Positions 1-7,449 are shown, numbered from the stretch's first letter. The stretch: 17,258 nucleotides of DNA from JAHFJU01 sp964354865 (GCA_964354865.1 CAYHBN010000025.1:1-17258); one strand, 5' to 3'. A program made the numbers and translations. The notes: generated from the sequence alone by a model not told the origin.

Positions 1-362
1 GGCGGAGGAAGGTCAGGATGACGTCAGATCAGCGTGGCCCTTATACCTGGGGCAACACCCGTGCGACAATGGCCGGTACAAACGGCAGCGAACCCGCGAG
101 GGGGAGCAAATCCGAGAAAACCGGTCTCAGTTCGGATTGGGGTCTGCAACTCGACCCCATGAAGTTGGAATCGCTAGTAATCGCGCATCAGCCATGGCGC
201 GGTGAATATGTTCCTGGGTCTTGTACTCACCGCCCGTCAAGCTATGGAAGGTAGGAGCGCCTAAAGCTTCTCACTCAGTGAGGGGTTAAGGCGATACTAC
301 TGACTGGAGCTAAGTCGTAACAAGGTATCCGTAGGAGAACCTGCGGATGGAATGTCTCTTTT
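1..362 (+). rRNA. 16S ribosomal RNA, 3' end (partial), divergent tail
   Basis: This is the last ~360 bases of a small-subunit rRNA gene. Conserved blocks visible are the 1391-1407 region (TGTACTCACCGCCCGTC, with T at the position where E. coli has A1396), the decoding-site region AAGTCGTAACAAGG, and helix 45 with the GGAGAA loop. Helix 45 carries A1508U together with U1527A (E. coli numbering), a compensatory pair that argues for a functional gene. Immediately after helix 45 the sequence departs from consensus: GGATCACCTCCTTA is replaced by GGAATGTCTCTTTT (349-362), so the anti-Shine-Dalgarno CCTCC becomes TCTCT (355-359). The 3' end is placed by alignment to the E. coli end and is approximate. 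No 23S gene follows; a terminator does, at 524-558. Confidence 0.97.
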
Positions 363-371
363 ATAGAGCAA

Positions 372-464
372 CTTTGATTTTATAATCAAAGCCAGTCCCA
401 AAACACCGGCAACTTCGGTTGCTACAAAATGGGACAGGTCGTATTCGACTCCCGCTCTGCGGGA
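372..464 (+). other. Stem-loops in the post-16S spacer
   Basis: Three consecutive hairpins follow the 16S gene. The first is CTTTGATT/AATCAAAG (372-379 with 384-391). The second is GTCCCA/TGGGAC (395-400 with 430-435), enclosing GGCAAC-TTCG-GTTGCT (408-423), a UUCG-type tetraloop. The third is TCCCGC/GCGGGA (450-455 with 459-464). They probably belong to the 16S precursor and may serve processing or protect its 3' end; that role is inferred. The rest of 363-655 holds the terminator and a weak promoter and no gene. Confidence 0.6.
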
Positions 465-523
465 ATAATCGGATCGGTTTCTCTATTACGCTGTGCAGAT
501 AACAAACTTAATTCAAAACTTTT

Positions 524-558
524 AGCCATCTTTTTCTAACGAGAAAGGTGGCTTTTTT
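524..558 (+). terminator. Intrinsic terminator of the 16S transcript
   Basis: The left arm AGCCATCTTT pairs with AAAGGTGGCT (one T-G pair), with a few unpaired bases near an AACG-containing loop, and is followed directly by six T residues (553-558). It lies ~160 bases after the 16S end and before any tRNA or 23S gene, so the 16S gene appears to be its own transcription unit. Confidence 0.8.
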
Positions 559-569
559 GTGTCCACTAT

Positions 570-614
570 TTGAAAAATGTGTCACTACTAAATCATATTA
601 AACTCGCGTATACT
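570..614 (+). promoter_or_regulatory. Weak promoter candidates for lemA
   Basis: Two imperfect options are visible. TTGAAA (570-575) is followed 18 bases later by CATATT (594-599). A good -10, TATACT (609-614), has no convincing -35. Either would give a leader of roughly 35-50 bases. There is no purine-rich ribosome-binding site before the ATG at 656; the sequence there is pyrimidine-rich. Confidence 0.3.
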
Positions 615-655
615 TGCGTCACTGTTTTTTATATTCTCTATTTCTCACCCTATAT

Positions 656-1246
656 ATGGAAAAGAAGTTATCACTCGGAAAAATTGTTGCTCTCAGCATT
701 TTGGGCCTTGTTGTTGTTTTAGGCATTTGGGTTGTTTCTTCATATAACACTCTTGTAAATCTAGATGAAAATGCAAAAACTGCCCAAGCCGACATTGAGG
801 TACAGTACCAGCGTCGTTTTGATTTAATTCCTAGTTTGGTTGCTACTGTAAAGGGTATTGCTAGCCAAGAGGTTGAAGTTTTTTCAAAGTTAGCTGAAGC
901 TCGTACACGTTACGCTGGTACACAGCCAGGTTCTGCTGATCGAGTGGCTGCTATAAACCAAACTGAGTCTGCTCTTTCAAGATTACTTGTTATCACCGAA
1001 AACTACCCACAGTTGAAAAGCCAAGAGAACTTTTTAGCCTTGCAAACACAACTTGAAGGGATTGAGAATCGCGTCTCTGTTGCCCGCAATAACTACAATG
1101 AGGTTGTTAATGCTTTTTCAAAAAAGCTTCGTACATTCCCGTCAAACATTATCGCAGGAATGTTTAATTTCGAAGAGAAAGCTCGCTTTGAAGTAACAAC
1201 TCCTGATGCTAAGAATGCACCTGTTGTTGATTTTGAACGAAAATAA
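656..1246 (+). CDS. lemA: LemA family protein
   Basis: A 196-residue LemA family protein. Residues 9-28 form one N-terminal hydrophobic segment, followed by the family signature YNTLVNLDENAKTAQADIEV and then a stretch containing QYQRRFDLIPSLV and TVKG (about 30-67). The rest should be the long helical bundle exposed outside the membrane; length is normal for the family. The biochemical role of LemA is not established. An in-frame TTG at 614 would add 14 residues, but the ATG at 656 places the membrane segment near the N-terminus as is usual. The next gene, a TPM-domain protein, follows after 18 bases in the same direction, and the LemA-TPM pairing is common in bacteria, so the two are probably one operon. 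Confidence 0.9.
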   Translation: MEKKLSLGKIVALSILGLVVVLGIWVVSSYNTLVNLDENAKTAQADIEVQYQRRFDLIPSLVATVKGIASQEVEVFSKLAEARTRYAGTQPGSADRVAAINQTESALSRLLVITENYPQLKSQENFLALQTQLEGIENRVSVARNNYNEVVNAFSKKLRTFPSNIIAGMFNFEEKARFEVTTPDAKNAPVVDFERK

Positions 1247-1264
1247 GACTTAATTGATTTTCCT

Positions 1265-2194
1265 ATGAATTTGCTCACGAAGAAAATCTGCTCTTTTACT
1301 TTTGGGCTTATCTTTTTATTTTCATATGCTTCAGCTGCGGTTGCTGCTTTTGTTGCCCCACAGTACACAGGCTTTGTTAATGATTATGCTGGTCTGCTTA
1401 CAGTATCTCAGCGTGCTGATCTTGAACAGAAACTTTCTGCTTATAAAGATGAAACTTCGACTGAGATAGCGGTGGTTATCACTAAGGATTTTCAGGGATT
1501 GGATGCATTTACCTATTCTCAAAAACTTTTTGACACTTGGAAGGTCGGTACAGCAAGTAAAGATAATGGAATAATTATTGCCATCGGCCCTAAACTCGGG
1601 CAATCGTTTCCTGATCATGGAGATATCTTTATCAATAATGGTCGCGGTGTTGAAGGTGCTTTGCCCGATATTCTTACTGGCCGAATTATTAGAAATGATA
1701 TGGTCCCCTTATTTAAGGCAGGTAATATTTATGGCGCGGTCAGCGCTGGTATTGCTTCTATACAGCTTGCGTTGAAGGGCGAGTATACCGCAGAGGATCC
1801 GATTGGTTCTGCTAATAATGTTGTAAATTTTGTTTGGTATATCGGTATGTTTTTTTTATTCTTTTCTTCATATTTTGTAAGTTTTCTCTCCAGGTCAAAG
1901 TCTTGGTATGCTGGCGGAATTTTGGGTGGTTTAGGAGGTTTTTTCTTCGGGTATTTCTTTTTTGCTCTTACTTTTGCATTTGCTGCAAGCGCATTTTTCG
2001 CTATTGTTGGTTTTATTCTCGATTACTTTCTTTCGAAGACGTATCAGTCTCGTTTAGCAAAGGGCCTTCCTACGGATTTCTGGCACACGCGCGGTGGTTT
2101 CTGGGGTAGCGGCCGTGGTGGTTTTGGTGGAGGAGGATTCGGAGGCTTTGGCGGGGGTATGTCAGGAGGTGGAGGTGCTGGTGGCGGGTGGTAG
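1265..2194 (+). CDS. TPM-domain (YgcG-like) membrane protein
   Basis: A 309-residue exported membrane protein. A signal peptide covers about residues 1-27, ending near AAVA. The TPM domain runs from about 33 to 168 and contains NDYAGLL, TEIAVVI, the GRGVEGALPD segment and AGNIYGAV. Hydrophobic segments follow between about 185 and 257, then a tail that is almost pure glycine with Phe and Ser and ends in GGGW, typical of this family. TPM proteins have been linked to photosystem II repair in plants and to envelope or stress roles in bacteria, but the bacterial function is not settled. It sits 18 bases after lemA with no ribosome-binding site and is probably translated from the same mRNA. It converges with the DUF4438 gene, and I see no clear terminator in the 54-base gap. 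Confidence 0.88.
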   Translation: MNLLTKKICSFTFGLIFLFSYASAAVAAFVAPQYTGFVNDYAGLLTVSQRADLEQKLSAYKDETSTEIAVVITKDFQGLDAFTYSQKLFDTWKVGTASKDNGIIIAIGPKLGQSFPDHGDIFINNGRGVEGALPDILTGRIIRNDMVPLFKAGNIYGAVSAGIASIQLALKGEYTAEDPIGSANNVVNFVWYIGMFFLFFSSYFVSFLSRSKSWYAGGILGGLGGFFFGYFFFALTFAFAASAFFAIVGFILDYFLSKTYQSRLAKGLPTDFWHTRGGFWGSGRGGFGGGGFGGFGGGMSGGGGAGGGW

Positions 2195-2248
2195 AACGAC
2201 CAGAGAGTAAGAAATTTAGAGAGCAAGGGAATTAGGGCTGTTTGTAGA

Positions 2249-3130
2249 CTACTTTCTATATTTGCCTATCTTGAGCAACTCCGCAATATTCGCATGCGAG
2301 TCTATTATTGGCTTAATAACTCCTGTTTTTGATGTTGTCATGATTGTTGTAACGCCAGGCCCGTGCCCTGCAATAAATGAGTTTGAGTGCACGACGATAC
2401 AAATTGAAACAGCGCCTTTTTTATAGCAGCGGCCGTATGAATTATCGGCGTCGGTAATCGCTATTATGTCGCCAAGGCGAATTTGATCGAGTTTATATTT
2501 TTTCACCGCTTCAGGGTCTTGAGTTGTAATATCGTAGTCACCACGAGTTGTTGCCAGTGATCCAATGCCCGAGCCCATAATTTCTGCAGGAACAATATGA
2601 GTAACGCCAACCGTGAGTTGCTCGTTTTTAGCTGAAACATTCATTTTATTAAAGAGAGCCGGCGCGAGATTCATTACTCGAATAGTATTAAAATCTACGA
2701 GTGCTAATCCTTGGCCCACTGAACGAATCAAAAACTTATCATCGATGGTCAGTTTTTCTAAAACGTTTTGAGCAAAATCGATCATCACATGTTCAACGCC
2801 GCCATGTTTGCCTGTCACAACTCCTTTTGCCCCTTTTGCATCGCCTGTTATAACGCGAACTTCGTTGCCAATGCATGCCAAAAAATTGTAGCCTTTCATG
2901 TATGCTTTTTCGGTTGATGTGCAGACCGTCGAAACGCCCGGTTCTGTATGGTCAGAGGTCCATCCAAATGTTTTATCGCCGACTTTCACATTGTAGGTAA
3001 TTGAGCCAACGCCGGGAACGCTGTATGCAATTCCTTCGTGGCTTACCTCGTGTGGCATAAATTCATCTGAGTGATTTACGGTTCCTTGAAGCGCTAATTC
3101 GATAAGAGTTTTTTCGTTTGTTGTAATCAT
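2249..3130 (-). CDS. DUF4438 domain-containing protein
   Basis: A 293-residue soluble protein that I recognise as the DUF4438 family, also found in Thermotogae. Supporting segments are SVPGVGSITYNVKVGD, GWTSDHTEPGVS, GNEVRVITGDAKGAKGVVTG and, near the end, SFIAGHGPGVTTIMT. The family has no established biochemical role that I know of. The middle segment GNEVRVITGDAKGAKG resembles the small beta-barrel (KOW-like) sequences of ribosomal proteins, which is only a resemblance. There is no signal peptide or membrane segment. The ATG at 3130 lies 6 bases after a TGC-TAAAAT extended -10 box, so the mRNA is probably leaderless. It converges with the TPM gene. Confidence 0.8.
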   Translation of the reverse strand: MITTNEKTLIELALQGTVNHSDEFMPHEVSHEGIAYSVPGVGSITYNVKVGDKTFGWTSDHTEPGVSTVCTSTEKAYMKGYNFLACIGNEVRVITGDAKGAKGVVTGKHGGVEHVMIDFAQNVLEKLTIDDKFLIRSVGQGLALVDFNTIRVMNLAPALFNKMNVSAKNEQLTVGVTHIVPAEIMGSGIGSLATTRGDYDITTQDPEAVKKYKLDQIRLGDIIAITDADNSYGRCYKKGAVSICIVVHSNSFIAGHGPGVTTIMTTSKTGVIKPIIDSHANIAELLKIGKYRK

Positions 3131-3136
3131 ATTGAA

Positions 3137-3145
3137 ATTTTAGCA
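3137..3145 (-). promoter_or_regulatory. Extended -10 promoter of the DUF4438 gene (leaderless)
   Basis: Read on the minus strand this is TGC followed by TAAAAT, ending exactly 6 bases before the ATG at 3130. Transcription would start at or within a base or two of the start codon. No good -35 is visible, but extended -10 promoters can work without one. Confidence 0.55.
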
Positions 3146-3173
3146 CATGTACTCGTTTAGTGTGGAGCAGTTG

Positions 3174-3202
3174 TTGCGAAAGAGTTTGCCTTTTTGTATT
3201 AT
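3174..3202 (+). promoter_or_regulatory. Sigma-70-type promoter before the 25-codon micro-ORF
   Basis: TTGCGA (3174-3179), a 17-base spacer, then TATTAT (3197-3202). The ATG of a 25-codon ORF begins at 3211, eight bases after the -10. Spacing is ideal and both boxes are close to consensus. Confidence 0.65.
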
Positions 3203-3210
3203 CCCATTCG

Positions 3211-3288
3211 ATGAAACATTCTTCTCTCTCTCTTAGCATTATTTCTCGCCCAATTATTATTATTGGCGAAACTTTGCTGAAGGAATAG
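3211..3288 (+). CDS. Putative 25-residue leader peptide (micro-ORF)
   Basis: A short ORF encoding 25 residues, starting MKHSSLSLSIISRP, continuing with four consecutive isoleucines and ending in GETLLKE. It is credible because a near-consensus promoter (3174-3202) lies just upstream with the ATG about where transcription should start, and an intrinsic terminator (3313-3338) lies 25 bases after its stop. A promoter, short peptide with a run of one amino acid, then terminator is the layout of an attenuation leader. The downstream genes would be the 64-codon ORF and transketolase, neither of which is an isoleucine gene, so the signal sensed (if any) is unclear. Alternatively it is a small RNA whose coding potential is incidental. 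A second micro-ORF at 7700 has the same layout. Confidence 0.4.
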   Translation: MKHSSLSLSIISRPIIIIGETLLKE

Positions 3289-3312
3289 AAGACGATTAAT
3301 TCATCTTTTACA

Positions 3313-3338
3313 CCCCTTCAGCGCTGAGGGGATTTTTT
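3313..3338 (+). terminator. Intrinsic terminator or attenuator
   Basis: CCCC-T-TCA, loop GCGC, TGA-GGGG (3313-3331, one bulged T), then ATTTTTT. It follows the micro-ORF at 3211 and precedes the ORF at 3376 on the same strand, so it may be conditional. Confidence 0.7.
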
Positions 3339-3375
3339 AATTAGAGCACATTTTGCTCGCAACTAATTATTTTTT

Positions 3376-3570
3376 ATGCCACCAGAATATTCACAACATG
3401 GCGAAGTCGTCGAGTCTTATTCTCTTACTACTGAAACCGAAGCACCTACCAGTGAGAGATGTGAGTTGCCTGCAGAGTTAGATCCCATGATGGGGCCATT
3501 ATTGCGTAATTTTCGTGTTGCTGCTGAAAGAACAGTAAGCCACGTAGCTTTAAATCGACCAGATTGTTAA
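3376..3570 (+). CDS. Hypothetical small protein (64 residues)
   Basis: A 64-residue ORF with no family I recognise. It starts MPPEYSQHGE, is Glu/Thr-rich in its first half and ends in a basic stretch with RNFRVAAER. There is no membrane segment or signal peptide. It lies between a terminator and the transketolase gene. A weak -10-like TAATTA (3364-3369) ends 6 bases before the ATG, the spacing seen for several other genes here, which is mild support for a leaderless start. It could be spurious. I keep it because codon use looks ordinary and there is no competing ORF. Confidence 0.4.
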   Translation: MPPEYSQHGEVVESYSLTTETEAPTSERCELPAELDPMMGPLLRNFRVAAERTVSHVALNRPDC

Positions 3571-3589
3571 TCCATCAGAATCCGAATCT

Positions 3590-3616
3590 TTGTCAATGAA
3601 ATTGGGATTGAATACT
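3590..3616 (+). promoter_or_regulatory. Possible transketolase promoter
   Basis: TTGTCA (3590-3595) with AATACT (3611-3616) after 15 bases. The -35 is good, the -10 mediocre and the spacing short. It would give a leader of about 12-20 bases. Confidence 0.3.
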
Positions 3617-3634
3617 CGGCGGTGAAGCAATAGC

Positions 3635-5686
3635 ATGTCGTTCATGAATATTACTACTCCTACCCAAACTGCTTCTCAAAATAAGATAATTACGTCAAAA
3701 GAAATTCAGTTCCCCATCGTGGGAACTATTTCTGAAAAAGCTGAATTTATTACTCAAAAAGCACGTGAAGCTCGTGCCTATATTTTAATGGCATTATATT
3801 TTGCGGGTTCTGGTCACTCGGGTAGTTCTCTTTCTATTATCGACGCTGAGGCTGCGTTATATTTGGGAGTCATGAACAATAAGCCTTCTGATCCTTTCTG
3901 GGCTGGCCGCGATCGATTATTCATTTCTGGTCAACACAAATGTCCTGCACAGTACGGCATTATGGGTGTTGCTGGTTACTATCCTATTACTGACTTTATA
4001 TATGGACTTCGTGCATTAGGTGCTCCTTTTCAAGGTCACCCTGATTGGCACAAATTGCCTGGTATTGAAATGAGCGGCGGTTCACTCGGACAAGGTTTGG
4101 GAGTTGCTATCGGTTCAGCACTTTCTGCCCGTCTCAATAAAGAGGACTATCGAATCTATTGCATTATGGGTGATGGCGAACAGCAAGAAGGGAGTGTGTG
4201 GGAGGCCGTTATGAGTGCGGCGCATTATAAACTTTCAAATCTCTGTGCAATTATTGATATTAATAAACTGCAAATTGATGGGCGTGTGTGTGATGTTATG
4301 GATATTGAACCGATTGAAGATAAGTATCGCGCATTTGGATGGAATACAATTAGAGCTAATGGTCACAATATTGAAGAGTTACTTAACGCATTTGAACTTG
4401 CAAAAACATGTACCGATAAACCAACTGTTTTGCTTCTTGATAGTATTAAAGGCAACGGAATTTCTTTCATGGCTGATAAATGTGAGTGGCATGGAAAGGC
4501 ACCAAATTTGGAGCAATTAAAAGCAGCTCTTGCCGAACTTGGTTGCGAACATTTTCTTACCGATGAAATTATTGCTGGGGCTAAGGCATTTCGTGATCCA
4601 ATCGCGCAAAAATATGGAAATTTAATTCCAAAGTCGCAGCGCCCACACTGGTGGAATGCAGAAGAAACAATGAAGGTCGATATGACTCCAACTCGTTTCG
4701 GATTTGGAACTGCACTTGCTCGAATTGGCAGTGATGAACGAATTGTTTGTCTAGGAGCTGATATCTCGGGCTCAATTTGTATCTCGGATTTTTACAAAAA
4801 TAATCCAGAGCGTGCAAATAGATTCTTTAGTATGGGCGTTGCAGAACAAAATATGACTGTTGTTGCGGCGGGTTTTGCGAAAGAAGGGAAAATTCCGGTG
4901 ATTGGTAGTTACGGTGTGTTTATTTCAGGTCGCAACTGGGATCAGCTTCGCACGACCGTATGTCATGCAAATTTGAATGTAAAGATCGGTGTTGGGCACT
5001 GTGGTGTCTCTGTCGGCCCAGATGGCGCAACACACCAGGCACTTGAAGATATTACTCTCTTGGAGGTTTTACCAAATATGAAGGTATTTGTGCCATGTGA
5101 TGTTTTGGAGTCAGATAAAGCGACTGAGGCAGCGGTATTGAAAGTAGTTGGCCCTGCTGCTATTCGTTTTGCTCGCGAATCAACTCCCGTTATTACGAAG
5201 GCAGATACTCCCTTTGTTATCGGTAAAGCAAATGTGTATCGCTATCGCGGTGAGCAGCCAAAATTTATAGATGCATTTGAATGCACACTTTCAACTAACT
5301 ATGTTTCAGAAAATGAGACTTTGACTTTGATTGCCTGTGGGCCAGAAGTACCCGAAGCTCTTCGTGCTGCATACATTCTCAAAAAGGATCATGGCATTGA
5401 AACGCGTGTAATTAACATGCATACCATTAAACCACTCGATGAAGAGGTTATTCGTAAAGCTGCGCAAGAAACTGGGCGAATTATTACCGTTGAAGAGCAT
5501 CAAAAGGGCGGTGTCGGTAACCTCGTCGCAGGTGCAATTACTCGTGCAGGAATTCCCGTAAAAATGGATATGATCGGTATGTGTGATCAATTCGGTGAAT
5601 CAGGCGTTTCTTGGGAACTTATCTGGAAATACGGGCTTGCTGCGGAGCATATTGTAAAGGCATCTCTCGAGCTTCTGAAACGTTAA
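3635..5686 (+). CDS. tkt: Transketolase
   Basis: A 683-residue full-length transketolase, with the thiamine-diphosphate, pyrimidine-binding and C-terminal domains in one chain. It transfers two-carbon units between sugar phosphates in the non-oxidative pentose phosphate pathway and depends on thiamine diphosphate and Mg2+. Visible motifs are GSGHSGSS with His61, the cofactor motif GDGEQQEGSVWEA (179-191) followed by DINKLQIDG, the catalytic glutamate in GVAEQNM (E404) and the HCGVSVGPDGATHQ segment (455-468) of the second domain. Many bacteria encode this layout as two half-proteins; here it is fused. An ATG at 3644 is an alternative start that removes three residues. The gene ends at a bidirectional terminator shared with transaldolase, the partner enzyme, on the other strand. 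Confidence 0.95.
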   Translation: MSFMNITTPTQTASQNKIITSKEIQFPIVGTISEKAEFITQKAREARAYILMALYFAGSGHSGSSLSIIDAEAALYLGVMNNKPSDPFWAGRDRLFISGQHKCPAQYGIMGVAGYYPITDFIYGLRALGAPFQGHPDWHKLPGIEMSGGSLGQGLGVAIGSALSARLNKEDYRIYCIMGDGEQQEGSVWEAVMSAAHYKLSNLCAIIDINKLQIDGRVCDVMDIEPIEDKYRAFGWNTIRANGHNIEELLNAFELAKTCTDKPTVLLLDSIKGNGISFMADKCEWHGKAPNLEQLKAALAELGCEHFLTDEIIAGAKAFRDPIAQKYGNLIPKSQRPHWWNAEETMKVDMTPTRFGFGTALARIGSDERIVCLGADISGSICISDFYKNNPERANRFFSMGVAEQNMTVVAAGFAKEGKIPVIGSYGVFISGRNWDQLRTTVCHANLNVKIGVGHCGVSVGPDGATHQALEDITLLEVLPNMKVFVPCDVLESDKATEAAVLKVVGPAAIRFARESTPVITKADTPFVIGKANVYRYRGEQPKFIDAFECTLSTNYVSENETLTLIACGPEVPEALRAAYILKKDHGIETRVINMHTIKPLDEEVIRKAAQETGRIITVEEHQKGGVGNLVAGAITRAGIPVKMDMIGMCDQFGESGVSWELIWKYGLAAEHIVKASLELLKR

Positions 5687-5694
5687 AAAACTCT

Positions 5695-5728
5695 AAAAAA
5701 GAGCCCCGCTAGCTGGGCTCTTTTTTTT
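5695..5728. terminator. Bidirectional terminator between transketolase and transaldolase
   Basis: Six A residues, GAGCCC (5701-5706), an 8-base loop, GGGCTC (5715-5720), then eight T residues. The A tract and T tract make it functional on both strands, which suits the two converging genes. Confidence 0.9.
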
Positions 5729-5752
5729 AAATTACGGCATGTTCTGACAGGC

Positions 5753-6400
5753 TTATTTCTGTGCGTTTTTCCAATCCTCTTCAAACTTTTTAATGCCTAC
5801 ATCGGTAAGAGGATGCTTGATCATTTGTTCGAGGATTTTGTAGGGAATGGTGGCCACATGTGCGCCTAATTGAGCAGCTTGTAACACGGTGAGTGGAGAG
5901 CGAACAGAGGCAACGATAATTTGAGACTTGAACGAATGTTTTTGAATGATTTCGAGAGATGTTGCAATCATCTGCATACCATTTTCTCCGACGTCGTCGA
6001 GGCGGCCAACAAACGGGCTAATGAACGATGCATTTGCTTTTGCTGCCAATAATACTTGGTTTGGAGAAAATACCAGCGTGACATTGGTTCGAATGCCTTT
6101 TGCCTCTAAAATGCGAGCTGCGGCAATCCCCGCGAGTGTGCAGGGTATCTTTACGATAATGTTTTTGTGCCACTTCGCTACATCTTCGCCCTCTGCAACG
6201 ATCGATTCGGTTGTCGATATATTGAGAACTTCGGCGCTAATCGGGCCATCTACAAGCCCACAAATTTCAATTATTGTTTCTTTAATGGGGAGTTTTTCTT
6301 TGGCCAAAAGTGAGGGGTTTGTCGTCACTCCGTCAATGAGGCCTGCTTGCGCAGCCAATTTAATTTCTGAAAGATTTGCAGTGTCTAAAAATAGTTTCAT
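5753..6400 (-). CDS. tal: Transaldolase, TalC/small subfamily
   Basis: A 215-residue single-domain barrel enzyme of the small transaldolase (TalC / fructose-6-phosphate aldolase) group, transferring dihydroxyacetone units in the pentose phosphate pathway. Motifs are MKLFLDTANL at the start, DGVTTNPSLL (23-32), the Schiff-base lysine in IIVKIPCT (K84), TNVTLVFS and SPFVGRLDD. The Phe at position 130 favours transaldolase over fructose-6-phosphate aldolase, which has Tyr there. The start is the ATG at 6400: a longer reading frame exists upstream, but the family begins exactly at MKLFLDTA. Before the ATG is a purine run, AAAGAGAGAGA, ending about 11 bases upstream. Its AAAGAGA is an exact complement of TCTCTTT in the altered 16S tail. 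The gene is divergent from LDH. Confidence 0.92.
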   Translation of the reverse strand: MKLFLDTANLSEIKLAAQAGLIDGVTTNPSLLAKEKLPIKETIIEICGLVDGPISAEVLNISTTESIVAEGEDVAKWHKNIIVKIPCTLAGIAAARILEAKGIRTNVTLVFSPNQVLLAAKANASFISPFVGRLDDVGENGMQMIATSLEIIQKHSFKSQIIVASVRSPLTVLQAAQLGAHVATIPYKILEQMIKHPLTDVGIKKFEEDWKNAQK

Positions 6401-6419
6401 ATATAACGATTCTCTCTCT

Positions 6420-6448
6420 TTGAAATAAAAATGCAAGAGGGATATAGT
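6420..6448 (+). promoter_or_regulatory. LDH promoter giving a leaderless mRNA
   Basis: TTGAAA (6420-6425), a 17-base spacer, TATAGT (6443-6448), then six bases and the ATG at 6455. Boxes and spacing are near ideal, so transcription should start at the start codon itself. This decides in favour of the ATG at 6455 over the in-frame ATG at 6431, which lies inside the promoter spacer. Confidence 0.75.
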
Positions 6449-6454
6449 TGGTGT

Positions 6455-7405
6455 ATGACAAAAATTTGTACTCCTCCATCGCATTTTCAAAGCCAGTTTA
6501 AGATCTCTATTGTTGGTTGTGGTAATGTCGGCGCAACTGCTGCCTATGCTCTTCTTCTGGGCGGTACGGCCTCGGAACTTGCTCTTATCGATTACAATAA
6601 AGATCGTGCACATGGGTTGATGCTCGATTTTGAGCACGCTCTTTCATTTTTATCTACAACAAAGGTTTCTGCGAGCGATGACTATGCTTCTTGTTCTAAT
6701 TCACAGCTCATTGTGATTACCGCAGGTGCCAAACAAGCAGAAGGAGAGACTCGATTGCAGTTGATTCAGAAAAACAGCGCTATTTTCGATGATATTATTC
6801 CTAAAATTGCAAAAGCCGCACCAGACGCAATTTTGCTTATTGTATCGAATCCTGTTGATGTTCTTACGTATAAAGCACTCAAACTTTCAAAGTTTTCGAA
6901 AAATCGAGTTTTTGGTTCAGGTACCATGCTCGATACTGCCCGTCTCAAATTTCATATTTCTGATAAACTTTGTTTGAATCCTCATAGTGTTGATGCCTAT
7001 GTGCTTGGCGAGCACGGTGATTCTTCTTTTCCTGTATTTAGTTCAGCAAATGTTTCAGGAAAGCCTCTTTTAGATTTTGAGGGATTTGACCAGAAAATGG
7101 CAGATCTGTGCTATGAAGAAACGAAGAATGCGGCATATCGAATTATTCATGATATTGGTTTTACGTGTTATTCAATCGGCACCGTTATACGAGAAATTGC
7201 AAATGCGATAAAACAAAATGCACGATTGGTTGTGCCGCTTTCGGTTCTGGTAGAAAATTATTATGGAGTTACCGATGTTGCTTTGAGCGTGCCTTGTGTG
7301 CTCGATGGTTCTGGTGTTTCTGAGTTTATTGAAGTTCCTCTAAATGAAAAAGAAGTGGGGCAACTACAAAACTCGGCAAATGTATTGAAGGGATATTTGG
7401 GGTAA
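6455..7405 (+). CDS. ldh: L-lactate dehydrogenase
   Basis: A 316-residue NAD-dependent L-lactate dehydrogenase that reduces pyruvate to lactate and regenerates NAD+ in fermentation. The Rossmann motif is GCGNVG (21-26), with Asp46 for the NAD ribose. Substrate specificity is shown by AGAKQAEGETR: Gln94 marks lactate rather than malate dehydrogenase (which has Arg), and Arg100 follows in the mobile loop. SNPVDVLTY, LDTAR (Arg163) and the catalytic histidine in GEHGDSSFP (His187) are all present. Length is typical. The start at 6455 is chosen from the promoter position and because it puts the Rossmann fold at the usual distance. It is divergent from transaldolase and converges with tRNA-Ile. 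This is probably the main NADH sink seen in this window. Confidence 0.94.
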   Translation: MTKICTPPSHFQSQFKISIVGCGNVGATAAYALLLGGTASELALIDYNKDRAHGLMLDFEHALSFLSTTKVSASDDYASCSNSQLIVITAGAKQAEGETRLQLIQKNSAIFDDIIPKIAKAAPDAILLIVSNPVDVLTYKALKLSKFSKNRVFGSGTMLDTARLKFHISDKLCLNPHSVDAYVLGEHGDSSFPVFSSANVSGKPLLDFEGFDQKMADLCYEETKNAAYRIIHDIGFTCYSIGTVIREIANAIKQNARLVVPLSVLVENYYGVTDVALSVPCVLDGSGVSEFIEVPLNEKEVGQLQNSANVLKGYLG

Positions 7406-7418
7406 TAAAAGATACGGG

Positions 7419-7447
7419 AAAAAGTGCTTCGTCCATAGGACTCGCAC
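7419..7447 (-). terminator. Terminator of tRNA-Ile
   Basis: On the minus strand this is GTGC-GA-GTCC-TAT-GGAC-GAA-GCAC followed by TTTTT. The hairpin has a small internal loop. It lies 2 bases beyond the CCA end of tRNA-Ile and in the gap after the LDH stop; with no T tract on the plus strand it is unlikely to serve LDH. Confidence 0.7.
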
Positions 7448-7449
7448 TG

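Noticed and set aside
340..362. 16S gene truncated or interrupted by an intron or insertion
   Set aside because: I looked for a displaced GATCACCTCC in the following spacer and found none. The tail still aligns base for base with the consensus length and ends in the usual T run, so substitution fits better than interruption.
614..655. TTG start for lemA giving 14 extra residues
   Set aside because: The extra residues overlap the candidate promoter region, and the ATG at 656 gives the usual LemA N-terminus just before its membrane segment.
6401..6637. Longer transaldolase frame with 79 more N-terminal residues
   Set aside because: It runs through the LDH promoter and the LDH start region, and the family begins at MKLFLDTA, which matches the ATG at 6400.
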